Source of the DNA: Flavobacterium sp. 90
GTDB taxonomy: Bacteria > Bacteroidota > Bacteroidia > Flavobacteriales > Flavobacteriaceae
Direction: 5' to 3'
Length of the DNA stretch: 64,000 bases
NCBI RefSeq assembly: GCF_004339525.1
Contig: NZ_SMGE01000001.1
Span: 5,766,001-5,830,000 of the forward strand
Shown here: positions 26,513-37,667 of the stretch, in pieces
Position numbering within the stretch: position 1 is the first letter of the stretch
Layout of the letters: each line of letters opens with the position of its first letter
Notes under the pieces: generated by a model
Databases searched by the model: none
What the model was told of the DNA's origin: nothing
Seen by the model: the letters and a program-made list of their open reading frames with translations, nothing else
Position numbers and translations under genes: made by a program

Positions 26513-26884
26513 TTAACCAAATCTGGGAGGATGATAAATCGAAAAAACATAATTAGACTTTTGACCGCACGGCTGAAGCAACGGATATTTCTTTTTGATT
26601 ACAAAATGTATCGGTCTAAATAAAAATACAAGAGGAATTTCAAAAAAAAGCTGAACTTCTTTGTACGTTATTGTTGGAAATTTCTGTTCCTGTTTATCAT
26701 TAGCTTTTAATTTAGTATCCAGATAACATTTTCCATTACAAATCGGAATGGAATCAAACCTGTTGATACAGACATTTTTGGCTATATAATCCCTATTGAT
26801 ATAAAAATCACCAATAATCCAGATACTGCCAGTATTTTGAAACACAAGCAGCATGAGAATAAATAAAGTGATACATTTTTTCAT
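26513..26884 (-). CDS. small exported CNGxC protein, copy 1
   Basis: A protein of about 123 residues with an N-terminal hydrophobic helix and a Cys pattern NVCINR then ICNGKCYLDTKL. The same pattern (TICVQR then TCNGRCELQKSL) and a Pro-rich end occur in the gene at 27845-28225. The reading frame extends to 26908 and overlaps the SCO gene, but the ATG at 26884 gives a cleaner leader. Position next to SCO suggests copper or disulfide work in the periplasm; no described function is known to me. Confidence 0.6.
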   Translation of the reverse strand: MKKCITLFILMLLVFQNTGSIWIIGDFYINRDYIAKNVCINRFDSIPICNGKCYLDTKLKANDKQEQKFPTITYKEVQLFFEIPLVFLFRPIHFVIKKKYPLLQPCGQKSNYVFSIYHPPRFG

Positions 26885-26894
26885 TAGTGAATTA

Positions 26895-27509
26895 TTATTG
26901 GGCCTCACTTTCTTCTAAAAGAGTTTTTACATCGGCAATTAGTCTTGTTGTTTCCTTTGGATTTGTCCCATCATAAACCCCACGAACGTGCCTATTTTTA
27001 TCAATAAGCAGAAATCCGCCGCTGTGCACAAAACCTCCCGGCTCATTTTTATCCGGATATGCCGTTGCAAAGTAACTTTCGGTTGCAATTTTATAGATGC
27101 TATCTCTATTTCCCGTCACAAAATGCCAGTTCTTTTTTATATCATTATCGACTGTATAAGCTTTAAGGCGTGGTATTGTGTCATGATCAGGATCAATGGT
27201 ATGAGAAAGAAATAATACCTCATCATTAGTTTTGTAAACATCGTATACTTTTTTAAGTTGTGTGTTCATTTTCGGGCAGATCGAAGGGCAGGAAAGAAAA
27301 ATAAAATCGGCTATATAAATCTTGCCGTCAAAAGTCTTGTTGGTAATTTTCAGACTATCCTGATTAGTAAACAAAAAGTCTTTGATACGTGGATATTGCG
27401 TTTCATTTCCTTTTACTATTGGATTTCCTAATATTGGAAGTTTCTCCTGTGCTTTCTCACATGATATTACAAGTAGAGAATGCAACAGAATCAAAGCTAT
27501 TTTTTTCAT
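26895..27509 (-). CDS. SCO1/SenC family protein
   Basis: A 204-residue lipoprotein-like SCO protein with the thioredoxin fold. LHSLLVISCEK at the N terminus is a lipobox. The copper/redox motif is CPSICP, and the conserved His is in GGFVHSGGFLLID. SCO proteins deliver copper to the CuA site of cytochrome oxidase or act as thiol redox proteins. It lies between two related small CNGxC proteins, which suggests a joint copper-related unit. Confidence 0.92.
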   Translation of the reverse strand: MKKIALILLHSLLVISCEKAQEKLPILGNPIVKGNETQYPRIKDFLFTNQDSLKITNKTFDGKIYIADFIFLSCPSICPKMNTQLKKVYDVYKTNDEVLFLSHTIDPDHDTIPRLKAYTVDNDIKKNWHFVTGNRDSIYKIATESYFATAYPDKNEPGGFVHSGGFLLIDKNRHVRGVYDGTNPKETTRLIADVKTLLEESEAQ

Positions 27510-27844
27510 GTTTTTAGTATTTAATCCAGCAAATTATGTTATAAACTGCTGACTTTTTTGCGTGTATAATTTCAATGAAGAGTGATCAATAAAATTCTGT
27601 TGGTATTCAAATAAGGATATTGCCAACCCAATAACAAACAGCATAGAATAAAGCTGTTGTTACAGATTGATGCGGGACATGACTTTACAAAACCAATTGT
27701 CAAGAACCTTTAAATTTTCTATTAATCTTTTATCTTATTAAGAATAAATGAATGCAGAAAAATCAATTTAGTTCATAGCAATAGCAGTATTGTCACGTTG
27801 CAAAAGGCAATGACAAATTTTTCTTAATGAATTTGAAAAGAATT
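27510..27844. other. non-coding region
   Basis: 335 AT-rich bases between the SCO gene and the second CNGxC gene, both on the minus strand. A SCO promoter probably lies here. I saw no gene, strong hairpin or repeat. Confidence 0.3.
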
Positions 27845-28225
27845 TTAGCTGTATAAAATAGTGGCGGGCGGGCGAAAAGTAGCAGAGGAAATTCCAATTG
27901 GTTTACTGCTTAAAAAAGCAAAAACATTTTTGTGATATCCTACAGGAGGTAAAAAAGTAAAGTTTACTTCGGAGTTGCAGATATAGACAATCTCTAATTT
28001 TTCTTTAAGACTGTCCTGCATTTGTTTTTCGTTATCAGAATATTTTTTAAGACTCTTCTGAAGTTCGCATCGACCATTACAAGTATTAAAAATCTGCTTG
28101 CGCTGTACACAAATTGTTCTGGCAATTTCCTGCTGATTTAGTTTGAATGAAGCATATACAAACATACTTCCTAAAGAGGGAAGAAAGATTAAACCACAAA
28201 GTACTATGATAATATACTTTTTCAA
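27845..28225 (-). CDS. small exported CNGxC protein, copy 2
   Basis: A 126-residue protein with an N-terminal membrane or signal helix (IIIVLCGLIFLPSLGSMFVY) and the Cys pattern TICVQR then TCNGRCELQKSLKKY. Its tail is rich in Pro (FRPPATILYS). It shares this plan with the gene at 26513-26884, so the two are paralogues that frame SCO. Function is unknown; the Cys residues could bind metal or form a disulfide. Confidence 0.65.
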   Translation of the reverse strand: MKKYIIIVLCGLIFLPSLGSMFVYASFKLNQQEIARTICVQRKQIFNTCNGRCELQKSLKKYSDNEKQMQDSLKEKLEIVYICNSEVNFTFLPPVGYHKNVFAFLSSKPIGISSATFRPPATILYS

Positions 28226-28516
28226 GAATGTTTGTTTGCTTGGAAATGCAAAAATACACTAATTTTATTTTTATTGGGGAGAAACTTCTTGTTTCCTTAA
28301 ACAAAAAACTGAACACCGAAATTAGGTTTAAAATGGAAAACAAATTTTGGAATATTATCCTTCGTTGAATAATTTTAAGTAAAAAACCAATAATATAACT
28401 ACTGGACTTATCGGGTTCAGCAGTTATATTATATAAAGTCAAACTTTAAAAAATGGACGTAAAAATGTATCATGTCTTCCCGATTTTGTATAAGCAGTAA
28501 CAGGAACTCGTACTTC
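28226..28516. other. non-coding region
   Basis: About 290 AT-rich bases between the second CNGxC gene and the orphan promoter of the SDR remnant. It should hold the promoter of the minus-strand CNGxC gene. No coding sequence was seen. Confidence 0.3.
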
Positions 28517-28524
28517 TAACTTTG
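28517..28524 (+). promoter_or_regulatory. candidate -7 box of the SDR remnant
   Basis: TAACTTTG fits the Bacteroidota TAnnTTTG consensus and lies 31 bases before the ATG of the truncated SDR fragment, the normal distance for a promoter. It appears to be the orphaned promoter of a deleted gene. Confidence 0.4.
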
Positions 28525-28554
28525 CCTCATTATTAATCATATAAAGAAATAAAA

Positions 28555-28599
28555 ATGAGCAAAACAATTTTAATCACAGGAGCATCATTTCTTCATTGA
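28555..28599 (+). pseudogene. N-terminal remnant of a short-chain dehydrogenase
   Basis: An ATG preceded by an AT-rich leader opens MSKTILITGAS, the standard beginning of an SDR with its TGxxxGxG nucleotide site, but after eleven codons the similarity ends (FLH, then TGA). The rest of the gene is absent: the next thing is the 3' end of the alpha/beta hydrolase gene on the other strand. This looks like a deletion scar. Confidence 0.6.
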
Positions 28600-28615
28600 A
28601 TTTAGTTTGGCAAAA

Positions 28616-29701
28616 TTATTTATCCAATCCTTTTTCTTTCAGCCATTCAGCCATGAGATCAGCAACCTGAATATTATTTAAATCCGAAAAAGGAAAATGT
28701 GTATTGCCTTTAATTCCGATTTCAGGAAGATGAATCACAGTAACATCTCCCCCTTTTTTGTTTACAGCATCACGCCATAATCTTGCCATTTCTAAGCGTG
28801 CTCTCCATCCATCAGCACCTGAATTTTTTGATGGTTTATCCGGAATATTATCTCCATAATAAATTACTATCGGAATTTTGGTCAGTTTCATAAAGTCCTG
28901 CAGTGGAACGGCTGTTGCTTCCAGAGCACCTGCTGAACTGGCAATTGGAGAAGGAACTTCGCCTTCAGGGAATAAGAATCCGCTTCCCGGCTCATAAGAT
29001 ACAATAGCTTTAACATTTTCATTTTTAATAGCCGTAATCCAGCCCATTCCTCCAGAGTGTGAATGCGTAACCAGAATGGCAGGACCAATTTTTGTAAAAA
29101 GTGCAGAAGCTGCATCTGTAGTAACCTTTATATCAATTGTTCCCAGATTTGGTGTCATGGAACGGAAATATTGATTAAGTGTTTCCGGATCGCGGGAAAA
29201 CTGAACACCATCAAAATAATTGGGCCAAATCCCTACACGGAAAACACCAAACCATTGTTGTTCATCAGGAATTGGTTTTATCGAAGCTTCTGCAGTACTT
29301 CTTCCTGCATTTCCTCTTCTGGGCTGATCTATTAAATAAACAGGGAATTTTCGACGAAGAAAAATATTCTGAAAACCTTCACGTCCATCTGGTGTAGTTT
29401 CCCAAGTTTTAGAAAACTGACCTATACCATGCCACATTACTAATGGATATTTTTTTGCGTCAACAGGAACCTGATAAAAAACATAAGCGTGATCACCTCT
29501 AAAAGTCTGTCCTGCGGGAGTAATATTGTAAGGATCAAATGTACCCGGATTTTCAATCATGGTTCCTCCTACTGCAAAACTTCCCTGTTCTTCAATAATT
29601 ATTGGTTTTTGTTTGGCTTTCTTCTGCGCTGTGAGCGAGGAACTGCTTACTACAAATAGCAAACAGAAAATTCCCCATCTTGCACTGATTATGTTTTTCA
29701 T
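28616..29701 (-). CDS. exported alpha/beta hydrolase
   Basis: A 361-residue hydrolase with a signal peptide to about residue 25 (SLTAQ). The nucleophile elbow is HSHSGGMGW with Ser in a GxSxG-like position, and the acid and His are probably in the DNIPD and NTHFPF segments. The strand MWHGIGQFSKTW holds the oxyanion HG motif. It is last in a four-gene operon with an NTF2-like protein and two aldo-keto reductases, so it may handle an ester or lactone. Confidence 0.85.
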   Translation of the reverse strand: MKNIISARWGIFCLLFVVSSSSLTAQKKAKQKPIIIEEQGSFAVGGTMIENPGTFDPYNITPAGQTFRGDHAYVFYQVPVDAKKYPLVMWHGIGQFSKTWETTPDGREGFQNIFLRRKFPVYLIDQPRRGNAGRSTAEASIKPIPDEQQWFGVFRVGIWPNYFDGVQFSRDPETLNQYFRSMTPNLGTIDIKVTTDAASALFTKIGPAILVTHSHSGGMGWITAIKNENVKAIVSYEPGSGFLFPEGEVPSPIASSAGALEATAVPLQDFMKLTKIPIVIYYGDNIPDKPSKNSGADGWRARLEMARLWRDAVNKKGGDVTVIHLPEIGIKGNTHFPFSDLNNIQVADLMAEWLKEKGLDK

Positions 29702-29730
29702 CTTATTTTTCTTTTCTCAATTTCTAAAAT

Positions 29731-30174
29731 TTATTGTCCAGCTGTCATTAACTTAGTGAACGACAATGATCCTAATTTCCAACCATTATGGTCTTTTATA
29801 TACACTTCTGTCACAATAAATGGATTCGTAACTTCATTTCCTCCTACTACTGCTAATAATGTAATTTTACTCAAAAGTATTGCGGTATCGCCTATAATAT
29901 TTACTGAAACCTCGTGAACATCTGCTTTCTTATAATAAATTCCTCCACTTTTAATCACATTGATTTCCTGAGTTTTACCCCAACTTCCTCCAATATGAAC
30001 GAAAACAGATTTATCATCAAACAATGGTGTAAGTTTATCAACGTTTTTATCGGACATCCACTGCCATTTTTGCTGTGAAAGTTGAATTACCTCCTTTTCA
30101 GCAGCAGTATTTTGCGCCAAAGACTTGTTTGCAATTAGGATAAGTATAAGTAAGCAAAAAAGTGATTTTTTCAT
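29731..30174 (-). CDS. exported NTF2/SnoaL-like protein
   Basis: About 147 residues from the ATG at 30174, which opens a clear signal peptide (MKKSLFCLLILILIANKSLAQ). The mature part is a DUF4440/SnoaL-type cone fold (VIQLSQQKWQWMSDKNVDKL, then FDDKSVFVHIGG and AILLSKITLLAVV). Such proteins bind small hydrophobic ligands or act as isomerases or cyclases. The frame runs on to 30252, overlapping the preceding gene, but without a sensible start. Confidence 0.8.
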   Translation of the reverse strand: MKKSLFCLLILILIANKSLAQNTAAEKEVIQLSQQKWQWMSDKNVDKLTPLFDDKSVFVHIGGSWGKTQEINVIKSGGIYYKKADVHEVSVNIIGDTAILLSKITLLAVVGGNEVTNPFIVTEVYIKDHNGWKLGSLSFTKLMTAGQ

Positions 30175-30226
30175 AATGATGTAAATTTTAATTCGTTTTT
30201 TTTCTATTGATGGATTTCGAAGACTA

Positions 30227-31366
<1,140 letters not shown>

Positions 31367-31387
31367 CTAAATGTTCGTTGGTATTTG

Positions 31388-32341
<954 letters not shown>

Positions 32342-32372
32342 CTAACTGCTGTTTAAGCTATACTTAAATAGC

Positions 32373-32380
32373 TAAATTTG
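32373..32380 (+). promoter_or_regulatory. candidate -7 box upstream of the AraC gene
   Basis: TAAATTTG matches TAnnTTTG. It lies only 11 bases before the ATG at 32392 and 20 bases before a second in-frame ATG at 32401, so the transcript would have a very short leader. No clear TTTG partner is seen about 20 bases upstream. Confidence 0.3.
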
Positions 32381-32391
32381 TGTAATAAACA

Positions 32392-33297
32392 ATGAAAGAT
32401 ATGGGACAAGTATTTAACTTCGAGACAATTAGTGAATATAATTATTTTAATAATCATGAAACACTACATCCTTTAGTTAGTATAGTTGATTTTTCTAAAG
32501 CAAAAGAAAGAACCGGTTCTAAAATGAACTTTGAATTATATTGTATATTTTTAAAACAGGTAAAGTGCGGAGACTTAAAATACGGTCGTAATTATTATGA
32601 TTATCAGGAAGGAACATTAGTTTTTATAAAGCCCGGACAAACTATCGATGTAGAAAATAAAGTAGATATTTACCAGCCCGCAGGACATGGATTAGTTTTT
32701 CACCCCGATTTAATCCGTGGAACATCACTTGCTAAAAGTATTACTGAATATAGTTTTTTCGGTTATGATACCAGTGAAGCGCTTCATTTATCAGAAAAAG
32801 AAAAACAACTTGTCTTTGACTGCTTTACTAAAATTGAAGTGGAATTAAAACAATCTATTGACAAACACAGCAAAAAGCTTATTGCATCAAATATTGAGTT
32901 ATTTTTGAATTATTGTGAAAGATTTTACGACAGGCAATTTATTACCAGAGACACGTCCAATAAAGGAATTGTTGAGAAATTTGAAGAACTTTTAAACAGC
33001 TATTTTTCTTCTGACAAACCTAACATTATAGGATTACCTTCTGTTGCTTACTATGCCGGCGAACTTAATTTATCTCCTAATTATTTTGGTGATCTTATTA
33101 AAAAAGAAACCGGAAAATCTGCTCAGGAATATATTCAGAATAAAATTATTGAAACTGCAAAAGACAAAATATTCGACGCTACAAAGACAATCAATGAGGT
33201 GCCTTATGAATTAGGATTTAAATACCCACAGCATTTTACTCGTTTTTTTAAGCAACATGTTGGAAATACTCCGAATGAATATAGGATTTTGAATTAA
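32392..33297 (+). CDS. AraC-family transcriptional regulator, divergent from AKR operon
   Basis: A 301-residue regulator: cupin-like N-terminal half (YDYQEGTLVFIKPGQTIDVENK) and C-terminal double helix-turn-helix, with YYAGELNLSPNYFGDLIKKE and ELGFKYPQHFTRFFKQHVG. The divergent layout with the aldo/keto reductase operon (152 bases apart) is the classical one for a local activator. A second ATG at codon 4 (32401) is an equally good start. Confidence 0.92.
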   Translation: MKDMGQVFNFETISEYNYFNNHETLHPLVSIVDFSKAKERTGSKMNFELYCIFLKQVKCGDLKYGRNYYDYQEGTLVFIKPGQTIDVENKVDIYQPAGHGLVFHPDLIRGTSLAKSITEYSFFGYDTSEALHLSEKEKQLVFDCFTKIEVELKQSIDKHSKKLIASNIELFLNYCERFYDRQFITRDTSNKGIVEKFEELLNSYFSSDKPNIIGLPSVAYYAGELNLSPNYFGDLIKKETGKSAQEYIQNKIIETAKDKIFDATKTINEVPYELGFKYPQHFTRFFKQHVGNTPNEYRILN

Positions 33298-33368
33298 GGA
33301 AACGAAGCTTATAAAAACATCAAGTCATAAAATTTATGTGAATTTGTATCGTCGAGGTCACAAAAGTA

Positions 33369-33396
33369 AAATCCCATTTTTAACGAAATGGGATTT
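33369..33396. terminator. bidirectional terminator, AAATCCCATTT type
   Basis: AAATCCCATTT at 33369-33379 pairs with AAATGGGATTT at 33386-33396, with a T run after it. It separates the convergent AraC (plus) and HxlR (minus) genes. Confidence 0.88.
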
Positions 33397-33421
33397 TTTA
33401 ATGGTAATTAAAGAGTTCCAA

Positions 33422-33796
33422 TTAAGCCTTAACTTCATCTTTATCTTCAACATTACATATAATTGCAAGGAATTTATCTTTGTAAACCATACCCCACTTA
33501 TCCATTTCTAAAGTAATTGGCAGCAGACTCTTTCCTTCTTCTGTGAGTGAATATTCTACTTTAGGAGGTAATACCGGAAATATCTTTTTTGAAATTATAC
33601 CGTGTTGTTCTAATTCATTCAACTGGATGTTTAGTGCGCGCCTTGACGCATTAGGAATAGCCTTTTGTAGTTCGCTGGGACGTTTTAATCCTGAATGAAT
33701 GTAGTTAATTAGGCAAGGCTTCCATTTACCTCCAATAATTTCCATCGTTACTTCCATGCCACATTTATATTCCTTTATGATTTTGCGATCGTACAT
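33422..33796 (-). CDS. HxlR-family winged-helix regulator
   Basis: A 124-residue HxlR regulator: KCGMEVTMEIIGGKWKPCLINYI is the family entry, followed by GLKRPSELQKAIPNASRRALN and the VEYSLTEEG wing. It has a Cys in the entry segment as redox-sensing members do. It is divergent from a SnoaL-like gene; the 212-base gap contains repeated ATGCCGTA boxes. Confidence 0.92.
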   Translation of the reverse strand: MYDRKIIKEYKCGMEVTMEIIGGKWKPCLINYIHSGLKRPSELQKAIPNASRRALNIQLNELEQHGIISKKIFPVLPPKVEYSLTEEGKSLLPITLEMDKWGMVYKDKFLAIICNVEDKDEVKA

Positions 33797-33827
33797 TATT
33801 ATGATTATTTTTTAATAGGGCAAAAAT

Positions 33828-33870
33828 ATGCCGTATGTTAATGATTATGCCGTAATTGTATTCTCGGCAT
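33828..33870. promoter_or_regulatory. candidate HxlR operator: ATGCCGTA direct repeats with 19-bp period
   Basis: ATGCCGTA occurs at 33828-33835 and 33847-33854, start to start 19 bases. The second copy also pairs with CGGCAT at 33865-33870 as an inverted repeat with a 12-base spacer. The boxes lie close to the HxlR start codon, where autoregulation would be expected. Confidence 0.55.
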
Positions 33871-34008
33871 GTATGGTTTAATTTTGTCAAAAATACAAAA
33901 TAGTTCTTTATGAAGCTTTTAGTATTTGAAACTACTCGGAGAAACTCTTAAAATAAACAATCTAGCCTGCAAAAAATTTAAAGAGCTAGTAAATAATATA
34001 AAGAAATT

Positions 34009-34494
34009 ATGGAAATAACTAAGATTGAGAAATTTATTGCAATTGAAGAAATCAAGAATTTGAGAATCAGATATGCACATTACCTTGATAGCAATAATAT
34101 AGAAAGTGTAATTTCACTATTTTCTGAAAATGCCATTTGCCAGACAGATCGAAATCCATGGCGAGGACGTGCTGAAATCAAAGCAGGATTAGAAAAGGCA
34201 TTTGCAGATTACGATCTGAAGAAACATGGCAGTTATCCATTCCTTCATGCTGTTACTAATCAATGGGTTGAACTCACAAGTCCTGATACGGCTGAAGGGC
34301 GTTGCTACCTGATTGATTTGGTTAGTGAAAGGAATAATGGAGAAAGTCCTTTATTGTTGTTAGGTCTATATTCCGATGAATACAAACTTTTAGATGGTAA
34401 ATGGTACATAAATCGTTCAAGATTAGATATTATATGGCCAGAGAGAAATGTCGAAGGCGGGCAGCCGGGTAAGAATTTGGTACTCCCTTTATAA
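34009..34494 (+). CDS. SnoaL/NTF2-like protein
   Basis: A 161-residue cytoplasmic protein of the SnoaL-like fold. The first helix and turn read IEEIKNLRIRYAHYLDSNN, followed by SLFSENAICQTDRNPWRGRAEI and the paired strands near GRCYLIDLVSE. Family members are ketosteroid isomerase-like, hydratase or ring-dioxygenase partners; catalytic residues are not conserved enough to call. It is the likely target of the divergent HxlR regulator. Confidence 0.85.
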   Translation: MEITKIEKFIAIEEIKNLRIRYAHYLDSNNIESVISLFSENAICQTDRNPWRGRAEIKAGLEKAFADYDLKKHGSYPFLHAVTNQWVELTSPDTAEGRCYLIDLVSERNNGESPLLLLGLYSDEYKLLDGKWYINRSRLDIIWPERNVEGGQPGKNLVLPL

Positions 34495-34862
34495 CCTTAT
34501 GATTTTCTCTGCTTCAATCCCCAGTAGGATGTCTAAACCAAATTCATAAAGCCAATGAAAGAAAAGCAGTCTTTTTAGTTTAATATCTCTCGATTACCGC
34601 AAAGGCTTTAACTTTATTATTCGAATTAATTAAATACAAAAAAACTTAGAAAATTCTGGAATAATTTAAGAAGAATTAATCTTACGAATCACTTTTTGTA
34701 AAATCTGATAACAAATCTTAAAAACAAAGCAAAATACTTATTTATAGATAGTTAACTTTTATATTAGCATTATATTTCTTATTTTAGCTAGAAAGTATTA
34801 CTCTTTTTCCCAAAAAACGAGAGACCAATTAAACTGATATAAGACACTTAAAAAAAAGCATT
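34495..34862. other. non-coding region
   Basis: 368 AT-rich bases before the DUF1254 lipoprotein gene. It should hold that gene's promoter. I saw no gene, repeat or clear terminator. Confidence 0.3.
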
Positions 34863-36299
34863 ATGAATAAAATTATTATGGGTGCAATTTTGATTCTTAT
34901 AATGTCATGCAATCAAAATAAAACTAAAGATGGTATAAATGACAACCTCAAAAAATCATCAAATTCTGCTAATATAAAAGACAACTTAAAACATTCCAGA
35001 GCAGTTGAAGCGGCACTTTGGGGAATTCCAATTGTGGCTAGTGATGCTATTAGGCAAGGCTACCTGAAATTAGGAGCAAATTACAATGATATTGTTTACT
35101 TTTCAAAACCAGCCGATTGGAAATTTCAAACCACAACACCAAATGCTTCTACACATTATATTTACAGTGCTTATAGTACTAAAAAAGATGGACCAATTGT
35201 TCTGGAAGTTCCCGCCGCAGTTCAGGCAGGAATCTACGGACAACTATGCGACATGTGGGATGTGCCGTTAGCTATTGTTGGCGGAGGTGGCGACGATAAA
35301 GGTAAAGGTGGTAAATATTTAATTCTTCCTCCTGATTACAACGGTAATATTCCAACAGGTTACTTTGTAGTGCGTCAAAATACTTATGGTGGTTTCTGGT
35401 TATTGCGTACTATTGCAAATAGCAACTCACAAGAAGATCAAGATGCTGCAATTTCACTACTCAAAAAAATCAGGTTATATCCATTATCAAAAGCTGCAAA
35501 CCCTCCTCAACAACGTTTTATTGACGTATATGGTAAATTATGGGATGGTTATCCAAAAATGGATGAAACTTTTTATGCAATACTTGCTAAAATGGTAAAC
35601 GAAGAAACCATTATTCCACGAGATATGGCAATGATGAATATTCTTCGTTCTGTTGGTATTGAAAAAGGAAAAGAGTTTAAACCTGATCAAGAAACTACTG
35701 CCATTTTTAAATCAGCTATTAAAGAGGCAAATGACTATATTAATATTCTACTGGAAGAAACTTTAGTTCCTTATTTTTGGGAAAGCACACATTGGTCAAT
35801 TCCAACTTCTACAAACTTTAAAACTGAATTTTCTTTTCAGGATGCAAATATGTTAGACTATGATGCTCGGGCTCTTGCTAACTTTGTTGCTTGGGCTCCT
35901 CCTAAAAAAGCAGACAAAAGTGCTCCAACAATCTACATTTTATCTTATAGTGATAAAACAGGCTCTCCTTTAGTGGGCGGAAAAACATATCGCTTACACG
36001 TACCGCCAAATGTTCCTGCTAAGCAATATTGGTCAATTACAGTTTACGATTATACAACGGCCTGCTTTATCAAACAAGCGCCTATAATTAGCTTAGATTC
36101 GTATAACACTAAAACAAAAAAAAATCAAGATGGTTCTGTTGACATTTATTTTTCACCAACCGCCCCAAAAGAACAAGAAAACAATTGGGTTACTACGGGA
36201 AAAGAAGGGCGATGGTTTGTATTTTTTAGGCTCTATGGTCCTGATAAAACCTTTTTTGATAAATCTTGGAAAATGAATGATATCGAGTTGGTAAATTGA
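34863..36299 (+). CDS. DUF1254/DUF1214 lipoprotein, copy 1
   Basis: A 478-residue lipoprotein (lipobox LIMSC at 13-17). The N-terminal DUF1254 part has EAALWGIPIVASDAIRQGYL and the VYFSKPADWKFQTTTPNAST segment; the C-terminal DUF1214 part has PAKQYWSITVYDYTTACF and the terminal GRWFVFFRLYGPDKTFFDKSW. Function of this family is not established. It resembles the protein at 41391-42950 throughout, so the two are paralogues. Confidence 0.88.
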   Translation: MNKIIMGAILILIMSCNQNKTKDGINDNLKKSSNSANIKDNLKHSRAVEAALWGIPIVASDAIRQGYLKLGANYNDIVYFSKPADWKFQTTTPNASTHYIYSAYSTKKDGPIVLEVPAAVQAGIYGQLCDMWDVPLAIVGGGGDDKGKGGKYLILPPDYNGNIPTGYFVVRQNTYGGFWLLRTIANSNSQEDQDAAISLLKKIRLYPLSKAANPPQQRFIDVYGKLWDGYPKMDETFYAILAKMVNEETIIPRDMAMMNILRSVGIEKGKEFKPDQETTAIFKSAIKEANDYINILLEETLVPYFWESTHWSIPTSTNFKTEFSFQDANMLDYDARALANFVAWAPPKKADKSAPTIYILSYSDKTGSPLVGGKTYRLHVPPNVPAKQYWSITVYDYTTACFIKQAPIISLDSYNTKTKKNQDGSVDIYFSPTAPKEQENNWVTTGKEGRWFVFFRLYGPDKTFFDKSWKMNDIELVN

Positions 36300-36521
36300 T
36301 ATTTGTTTTCATTCAATAATAAAAAATACGCTGAAAAAAAATAAGTTCTTTAAGAAACTATCTGAATTAGATTTAAAGTTTTTTAATATTTAATGCTTAC
36401 GATACATAGAAACCGCTTTATAATAAAAATCTAAAATAATTATCTTATAAGTTCAGCTAAAAATAAGCCAGTTTCTTTAGATCATTCATAAAATGATTTG
36501 TAAATTGTGAAGTAAACTTCA

Positions 36522-36561
36522 CAAAAAAAATCCCATTTCCTGTGAAATGGGATTTTTTTTG
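36522..36561. terminator. 18-bp perfect bidirectional terminator, AAATCCCATTTC type
   Basis: Arms at 36522-36539 and 36544-36561 are perfect inverted repeats around the loop CTGT. It separates the convergent DUF1254 gene (plus) and the unknown gene at 36591 (minus), and uses the same core as the hairpin at 11681-11728. Confidence 0.9.
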
Positions 36562-36590
36562 GGGTTTTCTTTGGTATATATCGCAGAACA

Positions 36591-37637
36591 TTACATTACA
36601 ATCTGTTTTTCAAGATTAACTTTTGCAACAAAAGAAGATACCGTTTTAGCGCCAGCACTATCTTCGACTACATATACACCTAATATATTATTTTTATATG
36701 CTGTATTAGCACTTGTAGCAGTTGAGTCGGGAAAATCGATATCTATCCAATTTGCTTCTCCAAATGATCCGTCAGAATTTCTATTTACAGAAACAAATGA
36801 TGCTCCGTTTTTTTCTCCATTTACGTTAACCCAATCCGATGGCATATTATAACCACCATTTTTAGAAATCGTAATACCTTCAAAATGCGTAATTACAGAC
36901 AAAATCGTTTCATTCTTGTAACTAAATGATTTTAGATTAGTAGTTTTTTTTGTTTTAGAGTTGTAATCAATCAGAAAGGCCTGGCTTATTTTTCCAAATT
37001 TAGGTGTTGTATATCCTCCGGCAAGCGTATAAGTATCACCTTCATTATGCCAAATACCATACAAAGTAGTCGTTAATGAATCCGGTAATTTAAATTCGGT
37101 ACATTCTTTATTCGCAACATCATACAAAAATGCGTATCCGTTTTTATCATTTTCAACATCATAATTACCAACTGCAAGACCGCCCATTACGCTGTGAACA
37201 AATACATTATTAGTATTTCCACCATTAGGTGACACCTGAATCCAAGTTCCTGAACCATCAACAGGACCTTCGTAATAAAATCCGAGGTTTCCGCTTGGTG
37301 CTTTACTTGTAGAAGTTGATATTTTATAAGACCCCACAATTTGTATTGTGCCATGATGTCCGTTATTAGGTCCATAACAAGAAGTGTTGTTAACTATAGC
37401 TTCTGGTGTGCTTGGAAAATTAACAATATGCCATTTTCCTTCATTACCGCTTCCTTTAAGCGTTCCTTCGTAAATTAATCCCTGAACAAGATTATTCTGA
37501 CCTAATAAACTGCCTGCAATATATACATTTTCAGACTCCGAAACTCCTCTTATTCCCTGTATTGTTGTTTGTCCTGCAGGATTATTAAAATCTGCATAAC
37601 TTACTTTGCTAACTTCTGGTTTTATATTTTGTGACAT
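36591..37637 (-). CDS. uncharacterised beta-propeller-like protein partner of the sulfatase
   Basis: A 348-residue protein with no signal peptide that I do not recognise. It is rich in beta strands and Gly-Asn turns in repeated blocks (GLIYEGTLKGSG, GFYYEGPVDGSG, AFLYDVANKE, AFLIDYNSKTKK), with about six repeats, compatible with a propeller. It follows the sulfatase gene by 30 bases, so they form an operon. It could bind the substrate or be an effector; nothing supports a specific function. Confidence 0.6.
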   Translation of the reverse strand: MSQNIKPEVSKVSYADFNNPAGQTTIQGIRGVSESENVYIAGSLLGQNNLVQGLIYEGTLKGSGNEGKWHIVNFPSTPEAIVNNTSCYGPNNGHHGTIQIVGSYKISTSTSKAPSGNLGFYYEGPVDGSGTWIQVSPNGGNTNNVFVHSVMGGLAVGNYDVENDKNGYAFLYDVANKECTEFKLPDSLTTTLYGIWHNEGDTYTLAGGYTTPKFGKISQAFLIDYNSKTKKTTNLKSFSYKNETILSVITHFEGITISKNGGYNMPSDWVNVNGEKNGASFVSVNRNSDGSFGEANWIDIDFPDSTATSANTAYKNNILGVYVVEDSAGAKTVSSFVAKVNLEKQIVM

Positions 37638-37667
37638 AATTTATGATTTATTGTTATTATTTAGTCT

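Noticed and set aside
28086..28442. 118-codon minus-strand frame overlapping the second CNGxC gene
   Set aside because: It overlaps the better gene at 27845-28225 in another frame and its product has no signal peptide or domain; taken as a shadow.
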